From positions 1 through 32,892 of the forward strand of contig JAKOYN010000098.1 in the NCBI GenBank assembly GCA_029780415.1: 32,892 bases of DNA, read 5' to 3'. Shown in pieces: positions 11,538 to 19,051 of the stretch (position 1 is the stretch's first letter; each line of letters starts with the position of its first letter). A program made the translations under genes and the position numbers. A model generated the notes under the pieces. It had not been told where the DNA came from. It worked only from the letters and a program-made list of their open reading frames with translations, and ran no database searches. Origin of the DNA: RXIX01 sp003989075 (lineage in GTDB: Bacteria; Pseudomonadota; Gammaproteobacteria; Competibacterales; Competibacteraceae).

Positions 11538-12071
11538 ATGAAACTGATTGAAACCATGCTCGAACGTACCATTCTGCTCAGCCGCTGGTTGCTGGTACCG
11601 TTGTATCTGGCGTTGATCGCCTTGCTGGTCCTGTTTGCGGTGAAGGCATTCCAGGAGGTCATCCACCTGTACGCCATCATCACGACCGCCAGCGAGGTGG
11701 ATCTGGTGCTGGCGGTGCTGGCACTCATCGACCTGACCCTGGTGGCTAATCTGCTGGTGATGGTGATTCTCAGCAGCTATGAAACCTTCGTTTCCAGCCT
11801 GGATGCCACCGGTGATCAGGAGAAGCCATCCTGGCTGGGCAAGATCGATGCTGCGACCATCAAGGTCAAATTGGCGGTGTCGATCGTGGCCATTTCCTCA
11901 ATCCATCTGCTTAAGGCGTTCATGACCGCGCCGCCACAGGATGTCAACACGCCGGTGTGGAACAGCCAGTTGTTCTGGCTGGTGGTGATCCACCTGACCT
12001 TCGTGATTTCGGCGCTGCTGATGGCAGTGGTCGACCGCATCGCCTTCGCCCAGCATCGCAGTCATCATTAA
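11538..12071 (+). CDS. YqhA/UPF0114 family inner-membrane protein
   Basis: A 177-residue membrane protein of the UPF0114 family, whose function is not established. Hydrophobic segments are at about 15-40, 55-80, 105-125 and 140-165. The diagnostic regions are MLERTILLSRWLLVPLYL at the N-terminus, VMVILSSYETFVS, and the KVKLAVSIVAISSIHLLKAF helix. It has its own terminator. It is divergent from hnoX across a 168-bp gap and convergent with the anti-sigma gene, so it forms a single-gene unit. Confidence 0.88.
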   Translation: MKLIETMLERTILLSRWLLVPLYLALIALLVLFAVKAFQEVIHLYAIITTASEVDLVLAVLALIDLTLVANLLVMVILSSYETFVSSLDATGDQEKPSWLGKIDAATIKVKLAVSIVAISSIHLLKAFMTAPPQDVNTPVWNSQLFWLVVIHLTFVISALLMAVVDRIAFAQHRSHH

Positions 12072-12110
12072 GGGCAAGGGAACGGCGCACCGCCCGGTGC
12101 GCTGAAATGC

Positions 12111-12150
12111 AAAACCGTTCCGGGTATATGTGCCCGGAACGGTTTTTTTT
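12111..12150. terminator. Strong bidirectional terminator between yqhA-like gene and bufferin operon
   Basis: A perfect 12-bp stem, aaccgttccggg with cccggaacggtt, encloses an 8-base loop and is followed by eight T residues on the plus strand. On the minus strand the same stem ends in four T residues. It therefore stops the plus-strand yqhA-like transcript and probably also the minus-strand operon ending at 12190. A second small hairpin, gcgcac-cgcccg-gtgcgc, precedes it at 12085-12102. Confidence 0.9.
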
Positions 12151-12189
12151 GCGCGCTGTCTGGCGTTGCGGCAATCGGAACGGCAGCGC

Positions 12190-12399
12190 TCAGTCCGGCG
12201 GTGGCTTTGAATCAGTGCAATCCGCTTGCCCTTGCGCGTACTGGCGCGTGGCCTGGCGCAGGAACGTCATCTGCTGGCGAAAATTGTTGCATCCTGGGCA
12301 CATCAGCAGATGGATAGTGAGCGGAATGCGTTCGCGCCAGGACAGCGGCCGATCCTGGGCTTCGGACAGCAGGTGTGTGACGTGATGGCAGGTCAACAT
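12190..12399 (-). CDS. Short zinc-finger anti-sigma factor
   Basis: A 69-residue cytosolic protein with Cys4 and the HxxxCxxC motif His30-Cys34-Cys37 (HLLMCPGC), the signature of zinc-binding anti-sigma domains. There is no transmembrane segment, so it is a soluble, possibly redox- or metal-responsive partner. The start at ATG 12399 overlaps the stop of the sigma gene by seven bases, which fits translational coupling and matched amounts. The C-terminus is short, polar and ends in prolines. It is inferred to hold the upstream ECF sigma factor inactive until a signal, possibly copper or thiol stress, disrupts the zinc site. Confidence 0.8.
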   Translation of the reverse strand: MLTCHHVTHLLSEAQDRPLSWRERIPLTIHLLMCPGCNNFRQQMTFLRQATRQYAQGQADCTDSKPPPD

Positions 12400-13025
12400 G
12401 GGTGAGCCTCGGTGGTGAACCAACGCTGTTCCAGGCAGAGCCGCAGACGCATGCGGGCACGGTGCAGGATGACGTGGCAGTGGCTGGTGGTGATGGCCAG
12501 TTCCTGGCAGATACCCGGCGTATCAAAGTCCAGGAACTCGCGCATCATAAACACCCGGGCCACGGAGTCGGGCAGTCGTGTCAGGCAGGCCTCGAAGACC
12601 GCCCAGAACTGCTGCTGGGCCAGGGTGGTTTCGGGATCGCCCCAGGCGTGGGGCCGGTCTTCCGCCCGCCAGTGTCCCCTGGTGTTGAACAGCACCGCGA
12701 AATCGTCCTCCTCATCCTTGTCGTCGGCGACCAAGGGCGTGATTGTCGCCATGCGCTGCCGCAGCCGCAGGGTATCCACGATCTTGTTTTTGAGAATGGC
12801 AAACACCCAGGTTTTCAAAGCGGCCTGCCCGCTGAAGCGGCCCTGCCCGCTCAGGGCTGCGGCCAGGGCTTCCTGAACCGCATCCTCGGCGCCGGCCGGG
12901 TCGCGAAGCTGCAATTGGGCAAAGCGGACCATGTCGCGGCGCAACTGCGCGAGAAAGGCGGGATCCCATAAGGTTCCGGCGGTTGGCGCCTCGGCGCGCG
13001 GTGCCGTCTGTGCAGTGCTGATCAC
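12393..13025 (-). CDS. ECF-type RNA polymerase sigma factor
   Basis: A 210-residue sigma-70 family protein of the extracytoplasmic-function type. Region 2 spans about 27-95 (MVRFAQLQLRDPAGAEDAVQEAL then LKTWVFAILKNKIVDTLR). After a long acidic linker with DDKDEEDD, region 4 lies at about 140-200 (ACLTRLPDSVARVFMMRE and CQELAITTSHCHVILHRAR). The start is GTG 13025 with cagga five to nine bases upstream. It is the fifth gene of the operon and overlaps its anti-sigma gene. The context says it drives the bufferin operon, including itself. Confidence 0.92.
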   Translation of the reverse strand: MISTAQTAPRAEAPTAGTLWDPAFLAQLRRDMVRFAQLQLRDPAGAEDAVQEALAAALSGQGRFSGQAALKTWVFAILKNKIVDTLRLRQRMATITPLVADDKDEEDDFAVLFNTRGHWRAEDRPHAWGDPETTLAQQQFWAVFEACLTRLPDSVARVFMMREFLDFDTPGICQELAITTSHCHVILHRARMRLRLCLEQRWFTTEAHPC

Positions 13026-13082
13026 GGTTTTCCTGTATCGGCGGTGGCATGAAGGGGATGGCAGGAGCGGAATGGCACCTGC

Positions 13083-13619
13083 CTACCGCGCGTAATGCCG
13101 GGCAATCCAGTGATCGATGGCCAGTACGCCAGGTCCCCTGGCTACCAGATAGAGTAGTACAGCTGCCCAGACACCATGTGTGGGATAGGCGTCCGGATAG
13201 ACAAAGATCTGAATCACCAGGGTCATGCCGAGCAATGCCAGGGCCGAGAAGCGGGTCGCCAGCCCGAGCAGCAGCAGGATCGGGAAAACGTGTTCCGCAC
13301 TGGCGGCCAGTGGTGCGGCGAGTTCCGCTGGCAGCAGGGGCAAGCGGTATTCATCGCGGAACAGGGCGACTGCCGAGTCGGACAGGCGGGGAATGCCGAG
13401 ACTGAAGCTGCCATCAACCAGATCAATGCTCAGGCCCTCGATCTTGGTTTGCCCCGACTTCCAGAACACGGCGGCGATGGAAAAGCGCCCGAGCAGCGCG
13501 ATCAGTGAATCGGGAATGCGTGCGAGCAGTGGCAGGATCAGCGGGATGAAGTGTGCCCAGCGGGGAATCGGAGCGGCCGCGTCTGGTGTGGGCATGTTTG
13601 ATGTGATTACGGTATTCAA
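13083..13619 (-). CDS. DoxX-family membrane protein of the bufferin operon
   Basis: A 178-residue membrane protein of the DoxX/DoxD family. It has a polar N-terminus of about 25 residues, then hydrophobic segments at about 27-60, 105-130 and 135-165. The conserved region near RFSIAAVFWKSGQTK opens the first helix. DoxX proteins recur beside DUF2282/DUF692/DUF2063 clusters, but their role there is not settled; an electron-transfer or membrane-handling role is only a suggestion. I choose TTG 13619, two bases past the stop of the preceding gene, because ggag lies eight bases before it, whereas ATG 13595 lacks a ribosome site. Confidence 0.82.
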   Translation of the reverse strand: MNTVITSNMPTPDAAAPIPRWAHFIPLILPLLARIPDSLIALLGRFSIAAVFWKSGQTKIEGLSIDLVDGSFSLGIPRLSDSAVALFRDEYRLPLLPAELAAPLAASAEHVFPILLLLGLATRFSALALLGMTLVIQIFVYPDAYPTHGVWAAVLLYLVARGPGVLAIDHWIARHYAR

Positions 13620-13621
13620 GT

Positions 13622-14524
13622 TCAGGTCTCCACGGGTAGATGCAGCGCGGAAAAGGCGCCATGACGCAGCAGCAGCGCCAGATTGGCGGTGAGATCAAAA
13701 TGATCACAGGCGGTGCTGGCCCGCGCGGCGGCTTCGCCCAGGCTCAGGCCATCGAGCAGATGGGCGAGCAGAATGTCTCCCCCGGGCGGCATAGTTATGA
13801 CTTCCACCTCCAGCCCAGCCCGCACCACCAGGGCGGATTCCGGGTGATAGGGCTCGACGTCGCCGAGTGCGATCAGGCCCTGATGGGCGGCCCACAGCGA
13901 CACGATGGCATACGGCGAGCACAGCAGGCGCAGCGCCGGATGTGCGATCAGGCGCAGGGCAGGCAATTGCTCCGGTTGCGCCAGCACCCGGGCCAACTGT
14001 TCCGCCGCCAGCGGCAGAGCATCGGCGGCGTGGCAGGCCTGGATGCGCAGGTATTCCAACCGGGCCACATCGGCCAGATAGGGCACGCTGGCAGCAGGGG
14101 CAAAGGTGGCGATAAAAGCCGGCATCCCGGCGCCGTAATCGACCAGTTGGGTGGAACGCGGTGGCATCTGGCGCACAAACAGGCTGGCCATGGCCCGGAA
14201 AAACTCGTCGCCAACCAGTTCCCGGGTGACCGGAAACGTATCCGCCAGTGCATCGACCAGTGAGACCAGCACGTTATTGCGATAGACGGCAAAGCGCTGC
14301 GCGGGGTCGGAACCATTCCAGGTGCGCAGACCCGGCGGACAGGGCAGATCGGGATCGAGCAGGGCTGCGGCGAAGGCCTGTTGCAATGACTCAGGACTTT
14401 CGCTTACCTGACTTTTTCCGTCATTCCCGTGAAAGCAGGTATCCATTCTTTTCAACACGCTACTGGATTCCCGCATACGCGGGAATGACGAAAAGCGCAA
14501 GTCCTGTGACTGTTGGTTGCTCAA
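13622..14524 (-). CDS. bufC: DUF2063 partner protein of the MNIO enzyme (BufC-like)
   Basis: A 300-residue protein whose body from about residue 45 (LQQAFAAALLDPDLP) matches the DUF2063 family. In bufferin systems these proteins dock the precursor to the DUF692 enzyme. The middle carries FAVYRNNVLVSLVDAL and VARLEYLRIQACHA, both typical. The start is TTG 14524, which overlaps the stop of bufB (TTGA), with ggag eight bases upstream. Residues about 6-44 are encoded by a palindromic repeat element inserted in frame. Removing 132 bp between two CAACAG copies would give MSNQQAFAAALLDP, close to a normal family N-terminus. The extra segment contains one Cys. Whether the extension disturbs function is unknown. 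Confidence 0.88.
   Translation of the reverse strand: MSNQQSQDLRFSSFPRMRESSSVLKRMDTCFHGNDGKSQVSESPESLQQAFAAALLDPDLPCPPGLRTWNGSDPAQRFAVYRNNVLVSLVDALADTFPVTRELVGDEFFRAMASLFVRQMPPRSTQLVDYGAGMPAFIATFAPAASVPYLADVARLEYLRIQACHAADALPLAAEQLARVLAQPEQLPALRLIAHPALRLLCSPYAIVSLWAAHQGLIALGDVEPYHPESALVVRAGLEVEVITMPPGGDILLAHLLDGLSLGEAAARASTACDHFDLTANLALLLRHGAFSALHLPVET
14378..14515. repeat. Palindromic repeat element inserted in the 5' end of bufC
   Basis: The core at 14419-14490 has perfect 11-bp terminal inverted repeats, cgtcattcccg and cgggaatgacg. An outer pair, aggactttcgct (14393-14404) and agcgcaagtcct (14494-14505), also matches except for one base, so the whole forms a long imperfect hairpin. The plus-strand hexamer ctgttg occurs at both edges (14378-14383 and 14510-14515), 132 bp apart, as a possible target duplication. 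The core resembles the dispersed REP/MITE-like elements of many proteobacteria that encode FPRMRESS in one frame. Confidence 0.8.
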
Positions 14525-15438
14525 GCTGACAGCTCCGTGACCAGCGGTTCACCACTGAGCAACCGGTCGGCATGGTGCGCCTCGGCGATCAGGACCGGCA
14601 GCGGCGGAATATTCTGGTCGCGCTCGATCAGGGTTGGCGTCGGTCCCAGGTGCTGCAGTGCGAAAGCGTAGAGTGCCCACACCGCGTCATCGACCGGCGC
14701 GCCGTGCGTGTCGATCAGCAGTTCTGCACCAGCGGCATCGTGATCGACACTGAACCCGGCCAGGTGAATTTCACCGACCTGCGCCAGCGGCAGCGCGCTG
14801 ATGTAGTGCCGGGCGTCGCGCTGATGATTGACGGCGGAAACATGGGCGTTGTTGATGTCGAGCAGCAGGCCGCAGCCGGTGCGGCGCACAATCTCGCTGA
14901 TGAAGCTGGCTTCGTCCCAGGTCGAGGCGGCAAATTCAACATAGGTAGCCGGATTCTCCAGCAGCAGGCGCCACTGCAGGCGCTGCTGAACCTGGTCGAT
15001 ATGGTCGCAGACCTGGATCAGCGTGGCGTGGTCATAGGCCAGCGGCAGCAGATCGTTGAAAAACACCCCGCCATGGCTCGACCAGGCGAGATGTTCGGAG
15101 AAAGCCTGCGGTTGATAGCGGTCCATCAGCGCCGCCAGACGGTCGAGATGAGCACTATCCAGCGGTCCTTCACCGCCAATGGACAGCCCGACACCGTGAA
15201 TCGATAGCGGGTAGCGGTCGCGGATGCAGCTCAGGTGGTGATGAAAGGGACCGCCGGCGACCAGATAGTTTTCGGCATGAATCTCGAAAAAACCGACATC
15301 CGGCTGCTGTGCCAGGATGTCGGCGACCTGTTGCGGCTTCAGGCCCAGGCCGGCACGGGCCGGCAGGCAGCTATGTCGCGGTCTGGAGGGAATACCCCGC
15401 GCGGGTGTTTCGCCAGGGAAAGGCTGCATCATCGTCAT
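14521..15438 (-). CDS. bufB: MNIO (DUF692) multinuclear iron oxidase of the bufferin pathway
   Basis: A 305-residue TIM-barrel enzyme. In characterised bufferin systems the DUF692 enzyme converts Cys of the precursor peptide into a heterocycle (thiooxazole type) using O2 and a di- or tri-iron centre. The metal-binding positions are in place: His54/Glu56 in EIHAENY, His81 in SIHGVGL, Glu115-His116 in SEHLAWS, Glu161-Asn162 in LLENPATYV, Asp194, Asn197 and His199 in LLLDINNAHV, Glu223/His225 in GEIHLAGFS and His245 in IDTHGAPV. The start is ATG 15438 with gagga ten to fourteen bases upstream. It lies 51 bp after the precursor gene and overlaps bufC, as expected for one transcript. Confidence 0.93.
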   Translation of the reverse strand: MTMMQPFPGETPARGIPSRPRHSCLPARAGLGLKPQQVADILAQQPDVGFFEIHAENYLVAGGPFHHHLSCIRDRYPLSIHGVGLSIGGEGPLDSAHLDRLAALMDRYQPQAFSEHLAWSSHGGVFFNDLLPLAYDHATLIQVCDHIDQVQQRLQWRLLLENPATYVEFAASTWDEASFISEIVRRTGCGLLLDINNAHVSAVNHQRDARHYISALPLAQVGEIHLAGFSVDHDAAGAELLIDTHGAPVDDAVWALYAFALQHLGPTPTLIERDQNIPPLPVLIAEAHHADRLLSGEPLVTELSA

Positions 15439-15489
15439 CGCGGGTATTCCTCAAAGCGGTCCTGTGCGTTCAGCAGCAGCCGGGCGTGA

Positions 15490-15798
15490 TCAGGACTGCT
15501 TATCCTTGAACGCGGCGAGCTGGCCGTAACCGGTCGGCGAGGTCGGGGAGGCGGTCTTTTCACAACTGCCCTTGGGGACGTATTTCCAGGCGCTGCCCTG
15601 ATAGTCGGTCTTGGAGGTGCCGGCGCAGGAAGTGCCGGGACCGGCGGCGCAGTCGTTCTTGCCCTTGAGGGCGACGCCGAAACATTTTTCATTGTCGTCG
15701 GCGGCCGCTGCTGGCGCGGCGGACAGGGTCAACGCCGTACCGAGGGCCAGGGCCAGGGCAGTGGCGGAAAGAGTCGTCGAAGTCTGGGTCTTGCTCAT
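15490..15798 (-). CDS. bufA1: Bufferin-type RiPP precursor (DUF2282)
   Basis: A 102-residue precursor. An N-terminal signal peptide (ALALALGTALTLSAAPAAA, cleavage near residue 33) sends it to the periplasm. The core carries the DUF2282 pattern: NEKCFGVALKGKNDCAAGP, then GTSCAGTSKTDYQGSAWK and VPKGSC, with Cys39, Cys50, Cys58 and Cys79. In known bufferins the central two Cys are modified and the peptide binds copper. The start is ATG 15798 with gagg nine to twelve bases upstream; an upstream extension of 60 residues in the same frame has no signal peptide and is rejected. It is the first gene of the operon and has the best ribosome site, as suits a product needed in excess. Confidence 0.93.
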   Translation of the reverse strand: MSKTQTSTTLSATALALALGTALTLSAAPAAAADDNEKCFGVALKGKNDCAAGPGTSCAGTSKTDYQGSAWKYVPKGSCEKTASPTSPTGYGQLAAFKDKQS

Positions 15799-15901
15799 GG
15801 TGAGTGCCTCATCATCAGTCGTGGATCGGGCTTGGCGATCTCCTCCCGCAGTGGAGGAGTTTGGATACGAAGCGCGTGTTGTTGCGTTCGATAGTGGGTT
15901 A

Positions 15902-15926
15902 GTCGAAACGCGGCGGCGTTTCTTAC
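15902..15926 (-). promoter_or_regulatory. Candidate ECF-type promoter of the bufferin operon
   Basis: On the minus strand gtaaga, 15 bases, then cgac lies about 100 bp before bufA1. This resembles the GTAACC-N16-CGAA promoter reported for the SigF-controlled DUF2282 operon of Caulobacter, but two hexamer bases and the spacing differ. The surrounding 240 bp have no better housekeeping promoter. I treat it as a guess driven by context. Confidence 0.35.
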
Positions 15927-15976
15927 AGCGGTGGCGAAAAAAATCATCACGAATTTTTCCGCCGCGAAAACGACGC

Positions 15977-15996
15977 ATCCCCGCGTGGGCGGGGAT
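15977..15996. repeat. GC-rich hairpin upstream of bufA1
   Basis: The 8-bp stem atccccgc/gcggggat with loop gtgg stands 46 bp after the DUF815 ATPase gene and 180 bp before bufA1. There is no T-run, so it is not a standard terminator. Its shape recalls a REP-like palindrome, or a single CRISPR-repeat-like hairpin; no array is present. Confidence 0.5.
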
Positions 15997-16042
15997 GGTG
16001 GTTTGCCGCTAGTGCTGGAGCTGGCGCGGTGGCGGGACGCGG

Positions 16043-16906
16043 CTACACGCTGTGCTGGCCAATCCAGTCGCGAGCAAACTGCCAGGCGACCCGGCCACTG
16101 CGCGAACCGCGTTGCAGAGCCCATTGCAGGGCTGCGGCGCGGGTATCTGCATCCAGGCCCGCCGGCCAGTGCAGTTGCTCCAGCCAGTAGCTGACGATGG
16201 CCAGATAATCCTCCTGGCTGAAGGGATGGAACGACAGCCACAGGCCAAAGCGCTCCGACAGCGAGATTTTTTCCTCCACTGCCTCGCCGTGATGCAACTC
16301 GCCATCGATCAGTTGGCTCTCCTGGTTCTCGCGCAGGTATTCCGGCAACAGGTGGCGGCGATTGGAGGTGGCGCAGAGCAGCACATTATCGGGCGTGGCG
16401 CTGATCGAACCGTCGAGCATCGCTTTGAGCGCCTTGTAGCCGGGATCATTGGCCTCGAAGGACAGATCATCGCAGTAGAGCAGGAAGCGCTCGGGACGGC
16501 TAAACAGCGGTTCAACGATCTCCGGCAGGTCGAGCAGATCATGCCGGTCGACCTCGATCAGGCGCAGGCCCTGTCCGGCGTATTCGTTGAGCAGCGCCTT
16601 GACCAGTGACGATTTGCCAGTGCCGCGCGCGCCCCAGAGCAGGGCGTTGTTGCAGGGCCGCCTGGCCAGAAACTGGCGCACGTTGCGATCCAGCGCCATC
16701 TTCTGCCGGTCGATGCACTGCAGATCAGCCAGCCGCAGCCGGTGCGGATGACGCACCGGCCACAAATGGCCGCGCCGCCAGCGAAAGGCGCGGCTGTTGG
16801 CCCAGTCAGGCATGGTCGGCACGGTAGGCAGCGTGGCCGCCAGCCGTTCCAGAGCCACGGTCAGACGCTCGGCCAGTATCGGGTCCAGCAGCACGGGTGC
16901 AGTCAT
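16043..16906 (-). CDS. DUF815-family AAA ATPase
   Basis: A 287-residue P-loop ATPase of the DUF815 family, whose cellular role is not known. Walker A is WGARGTGKSSL near 91-102, Walker B is LLYCDDLSF near 141-149, and LCATSNRRHLLPEYL is the sensor-1 region. The C-terminal part (SERFGLWLSFHPFSQEDYLAIV) is typical of the family. It begins four bases after the stop codon of prc without its own clear ribosome site, so it is probably translated by coupling as the last gene of a NYN-prc-DUF815 unit. Confidence 0.88.
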   Translation of the reverse strand: MTAPVLLDPILAERLTVALERLAATLPTVPTMPDWANSRAFRWRRGHLWPVRHPHRLRLADLQCIDRQKMALDRNVRQFLARRPCNNALLWGARGTGKSSLVKALLNEYAGQGLRLIEVDRHDLLDLPEIVEPLFSRPERFLLYCDDLSFEANDPGYKALKAMLDGSISATPDNVLLCATSNRRHLLPEYLRENQESQLIDGELHHGEAVEEKISLSERFGLWLSFHPFSQEDYLAIVSYWLEQLHWPAGLDADTRAAALQWALQRGSRSGRVAWQFARDWIGQHSV

Positions 16907-16910
16907 GGCG

Positions 16911-19004
16911 TCAGCGATTCATGACCACGGTGCCCGGTGCCTTGCCGCCGTTCAGGGCGATCAGGTCAGCGACGATGCGGACGCTTTCCTGCAGGGCGGC
17001 ATCGGGGATGGCGCTCTCCTTGCCCTGCGGCAGATCATCGCCGGGCTGCAGTGGCGCCAGATTCTTGAGGGCGCGATAGCGGTTCTCGCGTTCACGCTGC
17101 CAGGTCTCGATGCGGTTCTGTTCAGCGCGGCGCTGGCTTTCGCGCAGCGATACGGTGGTTTTCTCGCGCTGTTCACGGCTGAATCGCAGATCCTGCAGAT
17201 AGCTCTGGTAATCAGGATCGCTGGTCGCCCGCACCTGATGCCGTTTCGACAGCTCCGGCAGCAGTGCCAGCAGCCGCCGGTCATTGCGGAAGCGGGTCGC
17301 GGCGATTTCATCCCAGGGCAGGGCGTTCTTCTGGGCGCTCTCGCCGATCTCCTCGCTATCGAATACCGAGGGAATGTCGATATCGGGCCGGACACCGCGA
17401 TGCTGGGTGCTGCTGCCGTTGACCCGGTAGAACTTGGCAATGGTCAGCTTGAGCTGGCCCTGCGGCTCGGCGGCGCGGGTCAGACGATTGAGATCGATCA
17501 TGGTCTGCACCGTGCCCTTGCCGAAGGTCGGGTCGCCAATCACCAGGCCGCGGCCATAATCCTGAATGGCGCCGGCGAAAATTTCCGAGGCCGAGGCGCT
17601 GGCGTGATCGACCAGCACCGCCAGCGGTCCATCGTAGACCTGCTCAGGATCGCCGTCCTTTTCCACCTCGACATCGCCACGGGTGTGCTTGACCTGTACC
17701 ACCGGCCCTTCGGCGATGAACAGCCCGGTCAGATCGATCGCTTCCTGCAGCGAACCGCCGCCGTTTCCGCGCAGGTCCAGCACCAGGCCATCGACCTTGC
17801 CGTGCAGTTCGCCAAGCAGGCGGCGCACGTCGCGGGTGGTGCTGCGATAGTCGGGATCGCCGCGCCGGGCGGCTTCAAAATCGCTGTAGAAGGCCGGAAT
17901 GGTGATCACGCCGATGCGCCGCTCGCGCCCATCGCTGTCGCGCAGGGTCTTGATTTCGCTCTTGGCGGCCTGCTTGTCCAGCTTGATGGTGTCGCGGACC
18001 AGGCGCACGGTTTTTTCCGCCGCTGCCGCGCCGGCCTTACCGGGCAGGATCTTCAGGCGCACCACCGAGCCGCGCGCGCCGCGAATGCGCTCGACCACAT
18101 CATCCAGCCGCCAGCCGACCACATCCACCCAGGGGCCATCATCGCCCTGAGCGACAGCGACGATGCGGTCATTGGCCTTGATCTGCTGGCTCAGATCGGC
18201 CGGGCCACCGGTCACCAGTTCAACCACGGTGACCTGTTCATCCTCCATGCGCAGCACGCAGCCGATGCCTTCCAGCGACAGGCGCATCTGGATATTGAAA
18301 TTCTCGGTGTTGCGCGGCGAGAAATAGGCGGTGTGCGGATCGAAGGACTGGGCGACGGCATTCATGTAGAGCTGAAAGACGTCCTCGCTGCTGGTCTGGC
18401 GCGCCTGATTCAGGCGGTTCTCGTAGCGTTTGCGCAGCAGTTCGCGGGCGGCAGCGGGTTCCTTGCCCGAGACGATCAGGGTCAGCATTTCGTGCTTGAG
18501 CCGCTTGCGCCAGAACTCGTCGAGTTCGGCGGCGCTCCTGGCCCAGGGCGCGTTCTTGCGATCGACGTTCAGGGTTTCATCGCTGTCAAAGCGGAAATCC
18601 TGGCCGAGCAGCGCCTGGATGCGTTCGCTGCGCTCGCCCAGTCGCTGCAGATAGACGTTGAAGATCTCGTAGGCCGGCTGCAGGTTGCCGTTCTTGAGCG
18701 CATCGTCCAGGGTGCTGCGATATTTCTCGAAGGCGGCAATGTCACTGGCCAGGAAGTAGGCGTGGTTGGCATCCAGATCATCGAGATAGGTGTTGAGGAT
18801 CAGCGAGGACAGCCGGTCGTCGAGCTTGCTTTGCCGGTAATGGTGTTGCGAGAGCAGGTTGGCAATGGTCCGGTCCAGGGCGTTGAGCTGCGCCGCTGGC
18901 GCCAGCGGGGCGACATCGTCCGTGACAGTCCTGGCGTTGACGCCCGGCAGGCTCGATAGCAGCAGCAGGACCAGGAGGAGCTTTAGGGTTCGGAAGCAAT
19001 GCAT
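16911..19004 (-). CDS. prc: Tail-specific carboxy-terminal protease Prc
   Basis: A 697-residue periplasmic S41 peptidase that degrades proteins with nonpolar C-termini and processes cell-wall hydrolase regulators. The N-terminal signal peptide is LLLVLLLLSSLPGVNA. An N-terminal helical domain is followed by a PDZ domain (about 250-330, EGIGCVLRMEDEQVTVVEL) and the protease core with LVLDLRGNGGG. The catalytic dyad is Ser471 in HASASASEIF and Lys496 in FGKGTVQ, with the 25-residue spacing of E. coli Prc (682 residues). ATG 19004 is chosen because gagg lies eight bases upstream; the longer frame from 19241 covers the end of the neighbouring gene. Confidence 0.95.
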   Translation of the reverse strand: MHCFRTLKLLLVLLLLSSLPGVNARTVTDDVAPLAPAAQLNALDRTIANLLSQHHYRQSKLDDRLSSLILNTYLDDLDANHAYFLASDIAAFEKYRSTLDDALKNGNLQPAYEIFNVYLQRLGERSERIQALLGQDFRFDSDETLNVDRKNAPWARSAAELDEFWRKRLKHEMLTLIVSGKEPAAARELLRKRYENRLNQARQTSSEDVFQLYMNAVAQSFDPHTAYFSPRNTENFNIQMRLSLEGIGCVLRMEDEQVTVVELVTGGPADLSQQIKANDRIVAVAQGDDGPWVDVVGWRLDDVVERIRGARGSVVRLKILPGKAGAAAAEKTVRLVRDTIKLDKQAAKSEIKTLRDSDGRERRIGVITIPAFYSDFEAARRGDPDYRSTTRDVRRLLGELHGKVDGLVLDLRGNGGGSLQEAIDLTGLFIAEGPVVQVKHTRGDVEVEKDGDPEQVYDGPLAVLVDHASASASEIFAGAIQDYGRGLVIGDPTFGKGTVQTMIDLNRLTRAAEPQGQLKLTIAKFYRVNGSSTQHRGVRPDIDIPSVFDSEEIGESAQKNALPWDEIAATRFRNDRRLLALLPELSKRHQVRATSDPDYQSYLQDLRFSREQREKTTVSLRESQRRAEQNRIETWQRERENRYRALKNLAPLQPGDDLPQGKESAIPDAALQESVRIVADLIALNGGKAPGTVVMNR

Positions 19005-19051
19005 GGACAGAACCTCGATGAAGGGATCCCGCTGCGCCGGGCGCTGGCGTC

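Noticed and set aside
15970..16000. CRISPR repeat
   Set aside because: The hairpin resembles a type I-E repeat in shape, but it is a single copy with no spacers and no cas genes in the window.
16911..18959. Very long plus-strand open frame opposite prc
   Set aside because: It is the antisense shadow of the prc gene, a usual effect of high GC third positions; the Prc protein on minus has all catalytic motifs.
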